A stretch of 64,000 bases of DNA from CAVVYV01 sp963818205 (GCA_963818205.1 CAWFRG010000004.1:1-64000); one strand, 5' to 3'. Shown: positions 38,102-47,837, numbered from the stretch's first letter. Made by a program: numbers and translations. Notes: generated by a model not told the origin, from the letters alone.

Positions 38102-39709
38102 ATGAGAGAAGTACAGCTCTACGACACGACTTTGCGGGACGGCATGCAGGGCCAGGGCATGTCGCTCTCCGCCCAGGAGAAGGTGCGCGTGGTCCGCAAG
38201 CTCGACGATCTCGGGATCCGGTTCGTCGAGGCGGGCTTCCCGGGCTCCAACCCGAAGGAACGCGAGCTGTTCGAGACCCTGGCCGAGGTGGAGCTGCGGC
38301 AGGCGGTGGTCTGCTCCTTCGGGATGACCCGGCGCCGCGATCTCGAGGCAGCCGAGGACGAGTCCCTGCAGCTGCTCGCCGCGGGGTTCGCCCCCGTCGT
38401 CACCTTGGTCGGGAAGACCTGGGGGCTCCATCTGGAGAAGGTGACGAAGGTGAGCCGGGACGAGAACCTGGCGATGATCCGCGACTCCGTCGCCTATCTG
38501 AACGCGGCCGGGAAGCGCGTCATCCACGACGCCGAGCACTTCTTCGACGGCTACCGGGACGACCCCGGCTACGCGCTCGAGTGTCTCCGCGCCGCCGCCG
38601 AGGCCGGTGCCGAGAACGTCACCCTCTGCGACACCAACGGCTCCAGCCTCCCGGGACAGGTCGCCGAGGCGACCCGGGCCGTGGTCGAGGCCCTCGATGG
38701 CAAGGCCGAGGTCGGCATTCACACTCACAACGACGCCGACTGCGCGGTCGCCAACTCCCTCGCCGCGGTCGAGGAGGGCGCCGCCTTGGTCCAGGGGACG
38801 ATGAACGGCTACGGGGAGCGCTGCGGCAACGCCAACCTGGTCTCGATCCTGCCCGCGCTCCAGCTGAAGCTCGGCTATCAGTGCGTGGCCGAGGAGGAGC
38901 TGGCGCAGCTGACCGAGGTCTCCCACTTCCTCGACGAGCTCTGCAACATGAACCCGGATCCGGACCAGCCCTACGTCGGCCGCAACGCCTTCGCTCACAA
39001 GGGCGGCATGCACGTCGCCGGCGTAAACGAGGACGCCCGCACCTTCGAGCACGTCGACCCAACACAAATCGGCAATCGGCGCGAGCTGCTGGTCTCCGAG
39101 CTTTCGGGCAAGGGAACCGTGGTGAGCCGCGCGGAGCAGGCGGGCCTCGCTCTCGATGAGCACCAGTCCCAGCGCGCCCTCCGCACACTGAAGGAGCGCG
39201 AGCACCGCGGCTACCACTACGAGGCCGCCCCGGCATCGTTCGAGCTGCTGCTGCGCCGCGAGGCCGGCGCCTATGAGCCGCTCTTCAGGCTGGAGGGCTT
39301 CCGGGTGATCACCGAGAAGCGCGAGGACGGCCGGGTGCAGACGGAGGCGACGATCAAGATCTGGATCGACGGCGAGCGCTACATGCGCTCGGCGGAGGGC
39401 AACGGTCCGGTGAACGCGCTCGACACCGCCCTCCGCGACGCGATCGGCGACCGCCATCCACACCTCGCCGACATCGAGCTCACCAACTACAAGGTCCGGA
39501 TCCTCGACGAGCACCACGGCACCGGCGCGGTCACGAGAGTGCTCCTCGACTCCTCCGACGGCGAGCGCGAGTGGGGCTCGATCGGCGTCTCCGAGAACAT
39601 CATCGAGGCCTCCTGGGAGGCTCTGGTGGACTCGCTCGAGTACGCCTTCCAGCCCCGAGACGAGAGGCCCGCAGCGGGTGAACGAGCCGATACCGCTCGC
39701 ACGACCTGA
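38102..39709 (+). CDS. cimA: (R)-Citramalate synthase
   Basis: It condenses pyruvate with acetyl-CoA to citramalate, giving 2-oxobutyrate for isoleucine without threonine deaminase. The 535 residues have LYDTTLRDGMQGQGMSLSAQEK (the DGMQ of citramalate synthases instead of DGEQ of LeuA) and FVEAGFPGSNPKE. GIHTHNDADCAVANSL, NGYGERCGNANL and FAHKGGMHVAGV follow, with a C-terminal LeuA-type regulatory domain. ATG 38102 follows AAAGGAGG. Its last 32 nt overlap the next gene. Confidence 0.93.
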   Translation: MREVQLYDTTLRDGMQGQGMSLSAQEKVRVVRKLDDLGIRFVEAGFPGSNPKERELFETLAEVELRQAVVCSFGMTRRRDLEAAEDESLQLLAAGFAPVVTLVGKTWGLHLEKVTKVSRDENLAMIRDSVAYLNAAGKRVIHDAEHFFDGYRDDPGYALECLRAAAEAGAENVTLCDTNGSSLPGQVAEATRAVVEALDGKAEVGIHTHNDADCAVANSLAAVEEGAALVQGTMNGYGERCGNANLVSILPALQLKLGYQCVAEEELAQLTEVSHFLDELCNMNPDPDQPYVGRNAFAHKGGMHVAGVNEDARTFEHVDPTQIGNRRELLVSELSGKGTVVSRAEQAGLALDEHQSQRALRTLKEREHRGYHYEAAPASFELLLRREAGAYEPLFRLEGFRVITEKREDGRVQTEATIKIWIDGERYMRSAEGNGPVNALDTALRDAIGDRHPHLADIELTNYKVRILDEHHGTGAVTRVLLDSSDGEREWGSIGVSENIIEASWEALVDSLEYAFQPRDERPAAGERADTARTT

Positions 39710-40838
39710 CCTCGGCGAGCGCGAGGAGGAGCTGGTTCTGGAGGTGCTTCGCTCCGGGCGGCTCTCGCTGGGCCCGCGCCTGAGCGAGTTCGAGGACGCT
39801 TTCGCGAGCTGGGTGGGAAGCGACGACGCGGTCGCGGTCTCCAGCGGCACGGCGGCGCTCCATCTGGGGGTGCGGGCGCTCGGCTGGGGCGATGGAGACG
39901 AGGTGCTGACGACCCCGCTGAGCTTCGTCGCCTCGGCGAACTGCCTGCTCTACGAGGGAGCGACACCGGTGTTCTGCGACATCGACCCGGTGACCCTCAA
40001 CATCGACCCGGCGGCCGCCCAGTCGGCCGCCGACAACCGGCGGATCGCCGGGATCCTGCCCGTGCACATCTTCGGCTACCCGGCCGACCTGCTCGCCTTG
40101 GAGGGGATCGCCGACGCCTACGAGATCCCGATCCTCGAGGACGCCTGCCAGGCGCTCGGGGCAATCGACGCCGAGGGGAGGCCGGTCGGCACCGCAGGTC
40201 ACGTCGCCGCCTTCGCGTTCTACGCGAACAAGCAGATGACGACCGGGGAGGGGGGTGTGCTGGTGCCGATGCCCGCGGGCGAGGAGATGGCGGAGGTGCT
40301 CCGCAGCGAGCGCAACCAGGGCCGCTCACCCGACATGGCCGAGGTCGACCACGTCCGGATCGGCTTCAACTACCGGATCACCGACATCCAGGCGGCGATC
40401 GGGATCGCCCAGCTCGAGCGCCTCGACGAGATGCTCGCCGCGCGGGCCGATGCGGCCGCCGTGTACACGGAGCGGCTCCGAGCGTCCGGAGGAACGCCGG
40501 CGGGGGAGGGCGACACCGACGGCCTGGTACTGCCTTGCGCCGACCGCGGCGACGAGCAGCGCAGCTGGTTCGTCTACGTCGTCCAGCTGCCCGCCGGCGC
40601 CGATCGCGGCGCCGTGATCGCGGCTCTCGGGGCAGCCGGAATCGATTCGAAGGCGTACCTGCCGTGCATCCATACGATGCCGCCCTACCGGGAACGCTTC
40701 GGCTTCAAGGGGGGCGAGTTCCCGGTCGCCGAGCGGGTCGCCGAGCGCTCGCTGGCGCTTCCCTTCTTCACCTCGATCACCGAGGAGCAGGTCGAGCGGG
40801 TCTGCACGGCCCTCGCCGGAGCGCTCGGGCGGGACTGA
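39678..40838 (+). CDS. DegT/DnrJ/EryC1-type sugar aminotransferase
   Basis: The 386-residue PLP enzyme shows SSGTAALHLGVRALGWGDGDEVLTTPLSFVAS, the Asp/Gln in LEDACQALGA and the PLP Lys in FAFYANKQMTTGEGGVL. FNYRITDIQAAIG and the C-terminal PPYRERFGFKGGEFPVAERVAERSLALPFF complete it. The family transaminates nucleotide-linked keto-sugars for surface polysaccharides or natural products. Start GTG 39678 lies inside the cimA 3' end, so it is in the same transcript although the functions differ. No sugar-pathway partner is adjacent. Confidence 0.88.
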   Translation: MNEPIPLARPDLGEREEELVLEVLRSGRLSLGPRLSEFEDAFASWVGSDDAVAVSSGTAALHLGVRALGWGDGDEVLTTPLSFVASANCLLYEGATPVFCDIDPVTLNIDPAAAQSAADNRRIAGILPVHIFGYPADLLALEGIADAYEIPILEDACQALGAIDAEGRPVGTAGHVAAFAFYANKQMTTGEGGVLVPMPAGEEMAEVLRSERNQGRSPDMAEVDHVRIGFNYRITDIQAAIGIAQLERLDEMLAARADAAAVYTERLRASGGTPAGEGDTDGLVLPCADRGDEQRSWFVYVVQLPAGADRGAVIAALGAAGIDSKAYLPCIHTMPPYRERFGFKGGEFPVAERVAERSLALPFFTSITEEQVERVCTALAGALGRD

Positions 40839-40877
40839 GCGTTCCTCCGCCGCAGAGACCGTCCCTAGACTGGCCGC

Positions 40878-42251
40878 ATGTCCCGCTTCTCAGAGGATCA
40901 GGACCCGATCTTCAGGCGGCTGAACCGGTCGATCTCATTCGACCGGCGCCTCGCGCCTTACGACATCGAGCAGTCGCGCGCCCACGCCAGGGCGCTGGCA
41001 CGCGCTCGAGGTGCTCGATTCCGGTCGAGCTCGAGCAGATCCTCGCCGGCCTCGACAAGGTGGCGGCCGAGCTCGCCGAAGGGCAGGTTCGAGGTCGCCG
41101 AGGAGGACGAGGACATCCACATGGCGATCGAGCGCCGCCTCACCGAGCTGATCGGCCCGGTCGGGGGCAAGCTGCACACGGCGCGCTCGCGCAACGACCA
41201 GGTGGCGACCGACCTGGCGTTGCTGGTCCGCGCCCACTGCGCCCGGGCGATCGCCCGGCTGGAGGGGCTGCTGGCGGTCCTGGTGGAGCTGGCCGAGCGC
41301 CACCGCGACTGGCCGGCGCCCGCCTACACCCACCTGCAGCGCGCCCAGCCCGTCTACCTCGGCCATCACCTGCTCGCCTACTTCTGGATGTTCGCCCGCG
41401 ACCTCCGCCGCTTTCACTTCGCCGCAGGCTCGACCAGCGAGGCGCCCGCCGGCTCGGGGGCGCTCGCCGGCGTCAACTGGGATCTCGACCGCGAGGCGAT
41501 CGCCACCGAGCTCGGCTTCGAGCGCCCCGCGCCCAACTCGCTCGACGCTGTCTCCAATCGCGACTTCGCCCTCGACTACCTCTACGCGGCCTCGGCCTGC
41601 GCGATGCATCTCTCCCGGCTCGGTGGCGAGATCGTGCTCTGGTCGAGCCAGGAGTTCGGCTTCTGCGAGCCCGCCGACTCGTTCGCCTCGGGGTCGAGCA
41701 TCATGCCCCAGAAGAAGAACCCCGACGCCGCCGAGCTCCTCCGCGGGAAGGCCCCGCGGATTGCCGCTGCGCTGGCCAGCCTGCTGGGGACGATGCACGG
41801 CCTGCCGCTCGCCTACAGCAAGGACCTCCAGGAGGACAAGGAGCCGCTCTTCGACGCCGCCGACAACCTCGAGCTCTGCCTGGAGGCCGCCGGGCCGATG
41901 CTCGCGGGGCTCAGCTTCAACCGCGAGCGACTCCAGGAAGCTGCCCGTGACGAGTTCCTCGCCGCCACCGACATCGCCGACGTCCTGGTGAGGGCAGGCG
42001 TGCCCTTCCGCGAGGCGCACGGGATCGTCGGCGGCCTCGTCCGCAACGCGCTCGAGGGGGAGAAGAGCCTCTCCGAGCTCGGCGACGCCGAGCTGGACGG
42101 GGTTCCGGAGGGTGCGCGCGACGAGTTGCGGGCCGCGCTGGCTGAGGGCAACACGATCGAGTCGAAGGTCTCCGCCGGCGGCACCTCAAGGACGCGGCTC
42201 GAGCAGCAGCTGGATCAGGCGCGCGGCGCCCTGGCGGAGCTCCGCGGTTGA
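40878..42251 (+). CDS. argH: Argininosuccinate lyase
   Basis: It is the last enzyme of arginine synthesis, releasing fumarate. Landmarks are KLHTARSRNDQVATDLALL, the catalytic His region YTHLQRAQPVYLGHH and NSLDAVSNRDFALDYLYA. The fumarase-superfamily signature GSSIMPQKKNPDAAELLRGKA carries the catalytic Ser. The total is 457 residues. Residues about 43-70 read as nonsense because three extra bases between about 41003 and 41090 shift and then restore the frame; corrected, they read LEVLD..VELEQILAGLDKVAAELAEG. ATG 40878 has TAGACT (40866-40871) six bases upstream. The stop overlaps mpg. Confidence 0.92.
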   Translation: MSRFSEDQDPIFRRLNRSISFDRRLAPYDIEQSRAHARALARARGARFRSSSSRSSPASTRWRPSSPKGRFEVAEEDEDIHMAIERRLTELIGPVGGKLHTARSRNDQVATDLALLVRAHCARAIARLEGLLAVLVELAERHRDWPAPAYTHLQRAQPVYLGHHLLAYFWMFARDLRRFHFAAGSTSEAPAGSGALAGVNWDLDREAIATELGFERPAPNSLDAVSNRDFALDYLYAASACAMHLSRLGGEIVLWSSQEFGFCEPADSFASGSSIMPQKKNPDAAELLRGKAPRIAAALASLLGTMHGLPLAYSKDLQEDKEPLFDAADNLELCLEAAGPMLAGLSFNRERLQEAARDEFLAATDIADVLVRAGVPFREAHGIVGGLVRNALEGEKSLSELGDAELDGVPEGARDELRAALAEGNTIESKVSAGGTSRTRLEQQLDQARGALAELRG

Positions 42252-42872
42252 AACGGGAGTTCTTCGACCGCTCGGTCCACGATGTGGCCCGCGAGCTGAT
42301 CGGCTGCACCGTGGCGGTTGGGGGCGCCGCAGGGATCATCGTCGAGACGGAGGCCTATGACGCCACCGACCCCGCCTGCCATGCCTACATCGGCCGCACG
42401 CCCCGCAACGAGGTCCTCTTCGGCGAGCCCGGGCGCGCCTACGTCTACCTCTCCTATGGAATCCACAGCCTGCTCAACTTCGTCGCGGAGCCGGAGGGCA
42501 GCGCTGCCGCGGTCCTGATCCGGGCGCTGGAGCCCGCCGAGGGGATCGAGCTGATGCGGGAGCGGCGCGGCCGCGACGAGCTCGAGGAGCTCTGCTCGGG
42601 GCCAGGGAAGCTCACCGAGGCGCTCGGGCGTCGGGCTCGACCTCAACGGCGCCGACCTGATGGGGCCGCCGTTTGAGCTGCTGTCGCCGGAGCCTGGCTG
42701 GGACGGCCCCGACGTCGTCGCCGGCGCCCGGATCGGGATCACCAAGGCGGCCGAGCGGCCCTGGCGCTACTGCGCCGCCGGCAGCCGGTTCGTCTCCAAG
42801 CCCTGGCCGCCCGCGGCTGACGGCTTCGCGCCAAGTCGGGCGCCCTACCTGCAGGGTCGAAGCGCGCGGTAG
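42248..42872 (+). CDS. mpg: 3-Methyladenine DNA glycosylase (AAG/Mpg family, frameshifted)
   Basis: This base-excision repair glycosylase removes alkylated purines. The N-terminal part has FFDRSVHDVARELIGC, the catalytic Glu in GIIVETEAYDATDPACHAYIGRTPRN and AYVYLSYGIHSLLNFV. GPGKLTEALG is followed by a +1 break near 42630, after which VGLDLNGADLMGPP ... GITKAAERPWRYCAAGSRFVS resumes. The last 14 residues run into the first copy of the tandem repeat, so the natural C-terminus has been altered or replaced. It is coupled to argH by a 4-nt overlap. Confidence 0.85.
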
Positions 42873-42994
42873 TTCAGTTGTCGGGCTACGACAAGTCGGG
42901 CGCCCTACCTGCAGGGTCGAAGCGCGCGGTAGTTCAGTCGCCCACGACAAGTCGGGCGCCCTACCTGCCGGGTCGAAGCGCGCGGTAGTTCAGT
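42832..42994 (+). repeat. Tandem repeat, three 47-bp copies
   Basis: Copies at 42832-42878, 42892-42938 and 42948-42994 are nearly identical, with one C/A difference in copy 3. Each begins CAAGTCGGGCGCCCTACCTG and ends GCGCGCGGTAGTTCAGT. Spacers are 13 and 9 nt. The unit contains GGGCGCCC and CCTGCAGG palindromes, and its end resembles a tRNA acceptor/D-stem start. It lies between the convergent mpg and penicillin-binding protein genes and supplies the mpg stop. There is no CRISPR context. Confidence 0.85.
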
Positions 42995-43005
42995 TGCCGG
43001 GCGCC

Positions 43006-46000
43006 CTAGAGCCCAGTGCCGCCGGTGCCGCCGGCCGAGCCGCCGCCGCCTCCGCCGCCGCCGCCCGACGGAGCGGGCGTAGGCGTCGACTGGCGCGAGC
43101 CGCCACCGCCGCCACCTCCGGCGGAGCCCCCACCCCCGCCGCCGCCTGAGCTGCCGCCACCCCCGCCTGAGCTGCCGCCGCCACCATAGCCGCCACCGGA
43201 GGAGCCGCCTCCGCTGCTCGGAGCTGCCGCCGTAGCTGCCGCTGGTGCTGGTTGTCGCTGTCGCCGGAGTCCCCATCGTCCTCATCGGCCGCGGCCTCCC
43301 GCTCGGCCTGCCGCTCCTCGTAGATCTGCTCCGCCGCCTGCATCACCTGGCTCCAGATGATCGCCGGGTAGGTGCCGCCGTCGACGGGGCCGCCGTTGTA
43401 GTCGAGTCTCCATCGGTGTGTTGGTCTGAGCGTGGCCGACCCAGACGCAGGCGGTGAAGTGCTCGGTGCCGCCGCAGAACCAGGCGTCACCGTTGTTCTC
43501 GGTCGTCCCGGTCTTGCCCCAGTTGTAGCCGCCGGTCGAGGCGCGTCTCGCCGGTGCCGCTCGAGATCACCGTCTCGAGGATCCCCTTCTCGGTGTCGGC
43601 GACGCTCTCGGGGAGGACGCGCTGTGTCTTCACCTCATTGCGGTCGATGACCTTGCCGTCGGGATCGACGATCTTCTCGATCGCCACCGGCCCGAGCTCG
43701 TCGAGGCTCTTGTTGCCGGGAATCGTGTCCAGGGTGCCGCCGACCCTCTCGCCGTCGTGGGAGAGGGTCGTGAAGGCGTAGGCCATCTCCAGCGGGGTGA
43801 ACCCCTCGACCGGCGCGCCCAGCACCATCGCCGGGTTGTGGGAGACGGGCGTCCGGATGCCCATCGCGTTGGCGGTCTTCGCGATCTCGGCCGTGCCGCC
43901 GCGAATGTGGGGGGAGTTGCAGCCGGTGCAACCGCCGCCGAGGGCGAGCTCGGCGTAGACCGAGTTGTCGGAGTAGGTCGTCGCGCTCTGGAGGGACGCG
44001 CTGCCGAGATAGTTGTCTTCGTAGTTGTGGACCTCGAACTTCTCCCGGCCCTTCGAGTAGGGGACGTTGAAGAGCTTCTCCTGGGAGCTGTAGCTGGTGC
44101 CGGGAGAGATCCCCTGGTTCAGGGCGGTGGCGAGGATGAACGGCTTGAACGAGGAGCCTGGCTGGCGATGCCCGTTGGTCGCGAGGTTGAACGGCGCCTC
44201 CTCGAAGTCGTTGCCGCCGACCAATGCCTTGACGGCGCCGGTGCTGTTGTCGAGCACAACGACGGAGGCGGTCGGCTGGACGCCGGCAAGGGTGTTGTAG
44301 GCGGCCGACTCCGCCTCTTCCTGCATGTCGAGGTCGATCGTCGTGTGCACTTCGAGCCCGCCGCCGAAGGCGCGTCCGGCGCCGTAGAGGTCGACGACCT
44401 GGTCGCGCAGCCATGAGGTGAAATAGGGCGAGAGCGAGTCGTCCGTCGGCTTCTCGATCTCCGAAGGCGCGGGGACCGAGCTTGGCGACCGCGTCGTTGT
44501 ACTCCTGGTCGGAGAGCACCCCCTGGTCCTTCATCTTCGTCCAGCACCAGGTTGCGCCTGTCGAGTGGAGTCGCTGAGGGTTGATCCGAGGCGAATAGGC
44601 CGACGGCGAGCTGATGATCCCGGCGAGCAGCGCAGCCTCCTCGGGTGCGAGCTCTGAGGCGCAGGAGTCGGCGCCGGCCTGGCCGCAACCGGGGTGCGCG
44701 TAGCCGAAGTAGGTGCGGGCCGCCGCCTCGACCCCGTAAGCGCCCTCGCCGAAATAGATCGTGTTCAGGTACTCGGTGAGGATCTTGTCCTTGTTCCACT
44801 GGCGCTCGAGGTGGTAGGCGTAGGCGGCCTCGCGCAGCTTCTGAAAATAGGTCCGGCTGCCCTGGGCCTCGAGAGCGTTCTTGACGAACTGCATGGTGAT
44901 GGTCGAGGCGCCCTGGGTAGAGCCGCCCGGGAGGAGGTCGGCCCCCAGCGCGCGGACGATGCCCACGTAGTCGACGCCGCGATGCTCGTAGAAGCGCTGG
45001 TCCTCGATCGCCACCACGGCCTGCTTGATGTACGGCGAGATGTCCTCGGACTCGACCAGGATTCGCTGGTTGTTGCTGAGCAGGGTGCCGATCTTGCGGC
45101 CCTGGTCGTCGAACACCTCGCTGTTCTTCGCCTCCGCGTACTGGGCCTTGGTCTCGAGCTGGGGGAGGTCGCCCGCGACCGCCATCATCATCCCGAAGAT
45201 CATCGAAGCGCCAGCGAGCACCCCGAGGCCGACGATGATCACCAGGAGGCGGAACTTCTTGATCTGGCCAGGCTTCGGCCGTCCGGGCCGCCGAGAGCGG
45301 ATCCTGCGGGGTAGTGAGGGCGGGGGCTTGCCCGCCCCGCCGGGTACCGGCTCGGTAACCCGGCTGGGGACGCGCTCGCGCAGAGCGCTGAGACGTTCGC
45401 GCCCATCGCGCAAACGCTCTCGAGCGTCGCCGGCGCGCTCCCTGATCCCGTCGCCGATCTCACGGAAGCCGTACAGCAGCGAGGTCCGGCGCCGGGCGAT
45501 GCCGCTCTTCTGCGGCTGCCGCTCCAGGACCCCCTCGAAGTCGAGGTCGTCGCGGAGGAGGGCGCTGGACCGCCGACCGCCGCCACCGGTGGCCCGCTGA
45601 CGGGCCTCGCGGGCGAGGGCGCGGCCCTCGCCCGGTGTGCGCGGGCCAGCGGGGCCGGGATCTTCATCGTCGGTGAGCGAATCGAGGCCATCACCGCCGC
45701 CGGCGCCGTCGGTCAGATCGAGCCAGTCCTCGTCCTCGCCGAGGCTGGCGCCCTCGCCGGGCTCGAAGCGGCGCCGCGGCCGCGGCCGCCGCGGCCGGGG
45801 GGCCGGGAATTCATCGGGCTCGGCGATCGGTTCGGGCGGATCGACCGGCTCGTCATCGCGAACGACCGGGGGAGGCTTCTCCTCGACCGAGAAGCCCTCG
45901 GCGCCGCCATTCGCGCCCGTGCCGTTGCCCCTGACCCTGCGGCGTGCCTCCTCGAGCAAGCCGCCCACGCTCGAGCCGTTCGAGCGGCGGCCGTTGCCGC

Positions 46001-46238
46001 CGTTCGAGCGCCGGCCGCCCAGCTCTTGGCGAGAGTCGTCCTCGTCGTCGCGGCCGGGGTCGTCGTCGAAGCCGAAATCGAGTTCGGGCAGCGGCGACTC
46101 CGTCGGTTCGCGCTCAGGCGGAGCCGGATCGCGTGGCTGGCGCTTCCGCGGTCGGTCGGCTTCCTCCGGCGGGGGCGTGCCCGGCTCGGATCGGCCTCGG
46201 TTTAGGTCGAAGTCGAAGTCGAAATCTCTGTCTGACAT
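43006..46238 (-). CDS. Class A penicillin-binding protein with disordered N-terminus and Gly-rich tail (frameshifted)
   Basis: This bifunctional transglycosylase-transpeptidase builds peptidoglycan. From 46238 about 270 cytosolic residues are rich in Asp, Arg and Pro (DRDFDFDFDLNRG at the start). One membrane helix follows (LLVIIVGLGVLAGASMIFGMM). The GT51 domain has VAIEDQRFYEHRGVDYVG and GASTITMQFVKN. The transpeptidase has PGSSFKPFILATAL (SxxK Ser), SDN and KTGTTENN. The tail is almost pure Gly/Ser (GGGGSSGGGGGSS and similar) and ends GGTGGTGL. Extra single bases near 44475, 43545, 43415 and 43215 break the frame; corrected, all motifs are present. Confidence 0.85.
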
Positions 46239-46347
46239 GTCGCTCCAGCGACTGAAGCCCGGTCGGAACTGTGGATCGACGAGCCCCGCGCCCGACGGAA
46301 GATAGAAGTAGGCACAGACAGCCGCGCCCGGCCAGGCGGAAGGCGGC

Positions 46348-46357
46348 AGTCTAGCAT
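46348..46357. promoter_or_regulatory. Overlapping divergent -10 elements between the PBP gene and tyrS
   Basis: AGTCTAGCAT holds TAGCAT (46352-46357) on the plus strand, seven bases before GTG 46365. It also holds TAGACT on the minus strand (46353-46348), pointing to a transcript of about 100 nt before the PBP start at 46238. The arrangement mirrors the menB/menE intergenic region. Confidence 0.45.
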
Positions 46358-46364
46358 TGGCCTC

Positions 46365-46409
46365 GTGGCGGATTTCCGGGCCCGACCGACCGTGATCACG
46401 CATGGCTGA
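46365..46409 (+). CDS. Short upstream ORF overlapping the tyrS start
   Basis: GTG 46365, placed seven bases after TAGCAT, opens a 14-codon ORF (VADFRARPTVITHG) whose TGA at 46407-46409 overlaps the tyrS ATG at 46402-46404. It could be a leaderless coupling ORF that delivers ribosomes to tyrS, which has no strong Shine-Dalgarno. It may also be incidental. There is no tyrosine codon in it, so it is not a classical attenuator peptide. Confidence 0.35.
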   Translation: MADFRARPTVITHG

Positions 46410-47575
46410 CCTCGAAATGCTCACGCGGGGGGCGGAGGAGGTCCTGCCCGAGGGAAGACTGGGCGAGCAACTCGACGAGGGCCGGCCGCTCCGCGTGAAG
46501 CTGGGGATCGACCCGACCGCCCCGGACATCCACCTCGGGCATGTCGTGGTCCTGACCAAGCTCGCCCAGTTCCAGCAGGCGGGCCACCAGGTCGTCCTGA
46601 TCATCGGCGACTTCACCGCACGCGTCGGGGACCCGAGCGGCCGCGACACGCGCCGCCCGGTGCTCGGAGCCGGAGGAAATCGACGCCAACGCCAAGACCT
46701 ACCAGGACCAGGCGTTCAAGGTCCTGGATCGCGAGCAGACCGAGGTCAGGTTGAACAGCGAGTGGCTCGACATGCCCGCCGAGGAGCTCTTTCAGCTGGT
46801 CGGCAAGACGACGGTCGCCCGGCTGCTCGAGCGCGACGACTTCAGCAAGCGGATGGCGGCCGATCAGCCGATCTCAGGACTGGAGCTCCTGTACCCGATC
46901 CTCCAGGGCTACGACTCGGTCGCGATCAAGGCGGACGTCGAAGTGGGGGGGACCGATCAGAAGTTCAATCTGCTCTTCGCCCGCGACCTGCAGCGGGCCT
47001 ACGAGGTTCCGCAGCAGTCGATCGTCACGATGCCGATCCTGCCGGGCACCGACGGCGTCCAGAGGATGAGCAAGTCGGCAGGCAATTACGTCGGCGTCGC
47101 CGAGCCGCCGGAGGAGATGTTCGGGAAGCTGATGAGCATTCCCGACGAGGTGATGGGCGTCTACTACGAGCTGCTGCTGGCCGAGCCGGCGCCCGGCGGC
47201 CATCCCGCCGAGGCGAAGCGGGCCCTCGCCCGCCGGCTCGTCGAGCGGTTTCACGACGCCAAGGCGGCCGAGGCGGCGGAGGCGCAGTTCGATCGACTGC
47301 ACGTGGATCGCGAGGCGCCCGAGGACGTCCCCGAGGTCGCGCTGGGAGAGATCGAGGCGCTGAACGCGGATCCGACAGACGGCGAGATCCACCTCCCGCT
47401 GCTGATCTCGTCGGTGTTCGAGGTCAGCACCAGCGAGGCGAGGCGGCTCCTTCAGCAGGGCGGGGTGAAGGTGGAGGGCGAGACGATCGCCGCGGAGCCG
47501 CTCGACGTGCCGGCCGACCTCCTCCTTGGCAAGGTGATCCAGGTGGGGAAGCGGCGCTTCGCCAGGCTGGTCTAG
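46402..47575 (+). CDS. tyrS: Tyrosyl-tRNA synthetase (one frameshift)
   Basis: It charges tRNA(Tyr). This is the TyrRS class with HIGH motif PDIHLGHVVVLTKL and KMSKS motif QRMSKSAGNYVGV, and it begins MLTRGAEEVLPEGRLGEQLDEG. The middle carries EVGGTDQKFNLLFARDLQ. An S4 RNA-binding domain closes the C-terminus (TSEARRLLQQGGVKVEGETI...LLLGKVIQVGKRRFARLV). One extra G near 46675 (CTC|G|GAGCCG) splits the gene after DTRRPVL. The length of about 390 residues is usual for the TyrZ-like type. The 3' neighbour is the rRNA operon. Confidence 0.92.
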
Positions 47576-47634
47576 GCTCGAAAGGCCCGGTTTGCAGGCC
47601 GATTTCGGCGGGGTTCTGGATTCGGCTCGGCACC

Positions 47635-47663
47635 TCGACTTGACGCCTGGCGCGGGTTATACT
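47635..47663 (+). promoter_or_regulatory. Candidate promoter upstream of the rRNA operon leader
   Basis: TATACT at 47658-47663 is a good -10. TCGACT (47635-47640) lies 17 nt upstream, and TTGACG (47640-47645) overlaps but leaves only 12 nt. It is the strongest promoter-like match in the 430 nt between tyrS and 16S. Whether it drives the whole operon or only the short structured RNA before the terminator at 47750 cannot be decided here. Confidence 0.5.
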
Positions 47664-47701
47664 CTGCGGTCGCTCTTGCTTCGGATCACGAAAGGAGCAG
47701 C

Positions 47702-47775
47702 CTCCTAAGAGGAGCCCAGATCGGCCGAGATTCTCGGCCGGGCATACCCGGGCCCCTCGACGAGGGGCCCTTTTT
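47702..47775 (+). ncRNA. Three-hairpin segment ending in an intrinsic terminator, candidate small RNA or rrn leader attenuator
   Basis: CTCCT/AGGAG (47702-47714), CGGCCGAG/CTCGGCCG (47722-47740) and GGGCCCCT/AGGGGCCC (47750-47770) are consecutive stems. TTTTT (47771-47775) follows the last. A promoter-like sequence lies 40 nt before the first stem. A transcript of about 105 nt would be released here. It is not tyrS, whose stop is 127 nt before the first stem. I recognise no RNA family. From 47776 to the 16S start I see leader sequence only. Confidence 0.45.
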
Positions 47776-47837
47776 GTGCCGAAGAAGCGCGCAGCGAGGT
47801 GGCGAGTCCCGCCAGCCCGCCGTCAGCGGTCTTTGAA

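Noticed and set aside
42832..42994. Short CRISPR array
   Set aside because: There are only three units, the spacers are 13 and 9 nt, and no cas genes are present. It is a tandem repeat instead.
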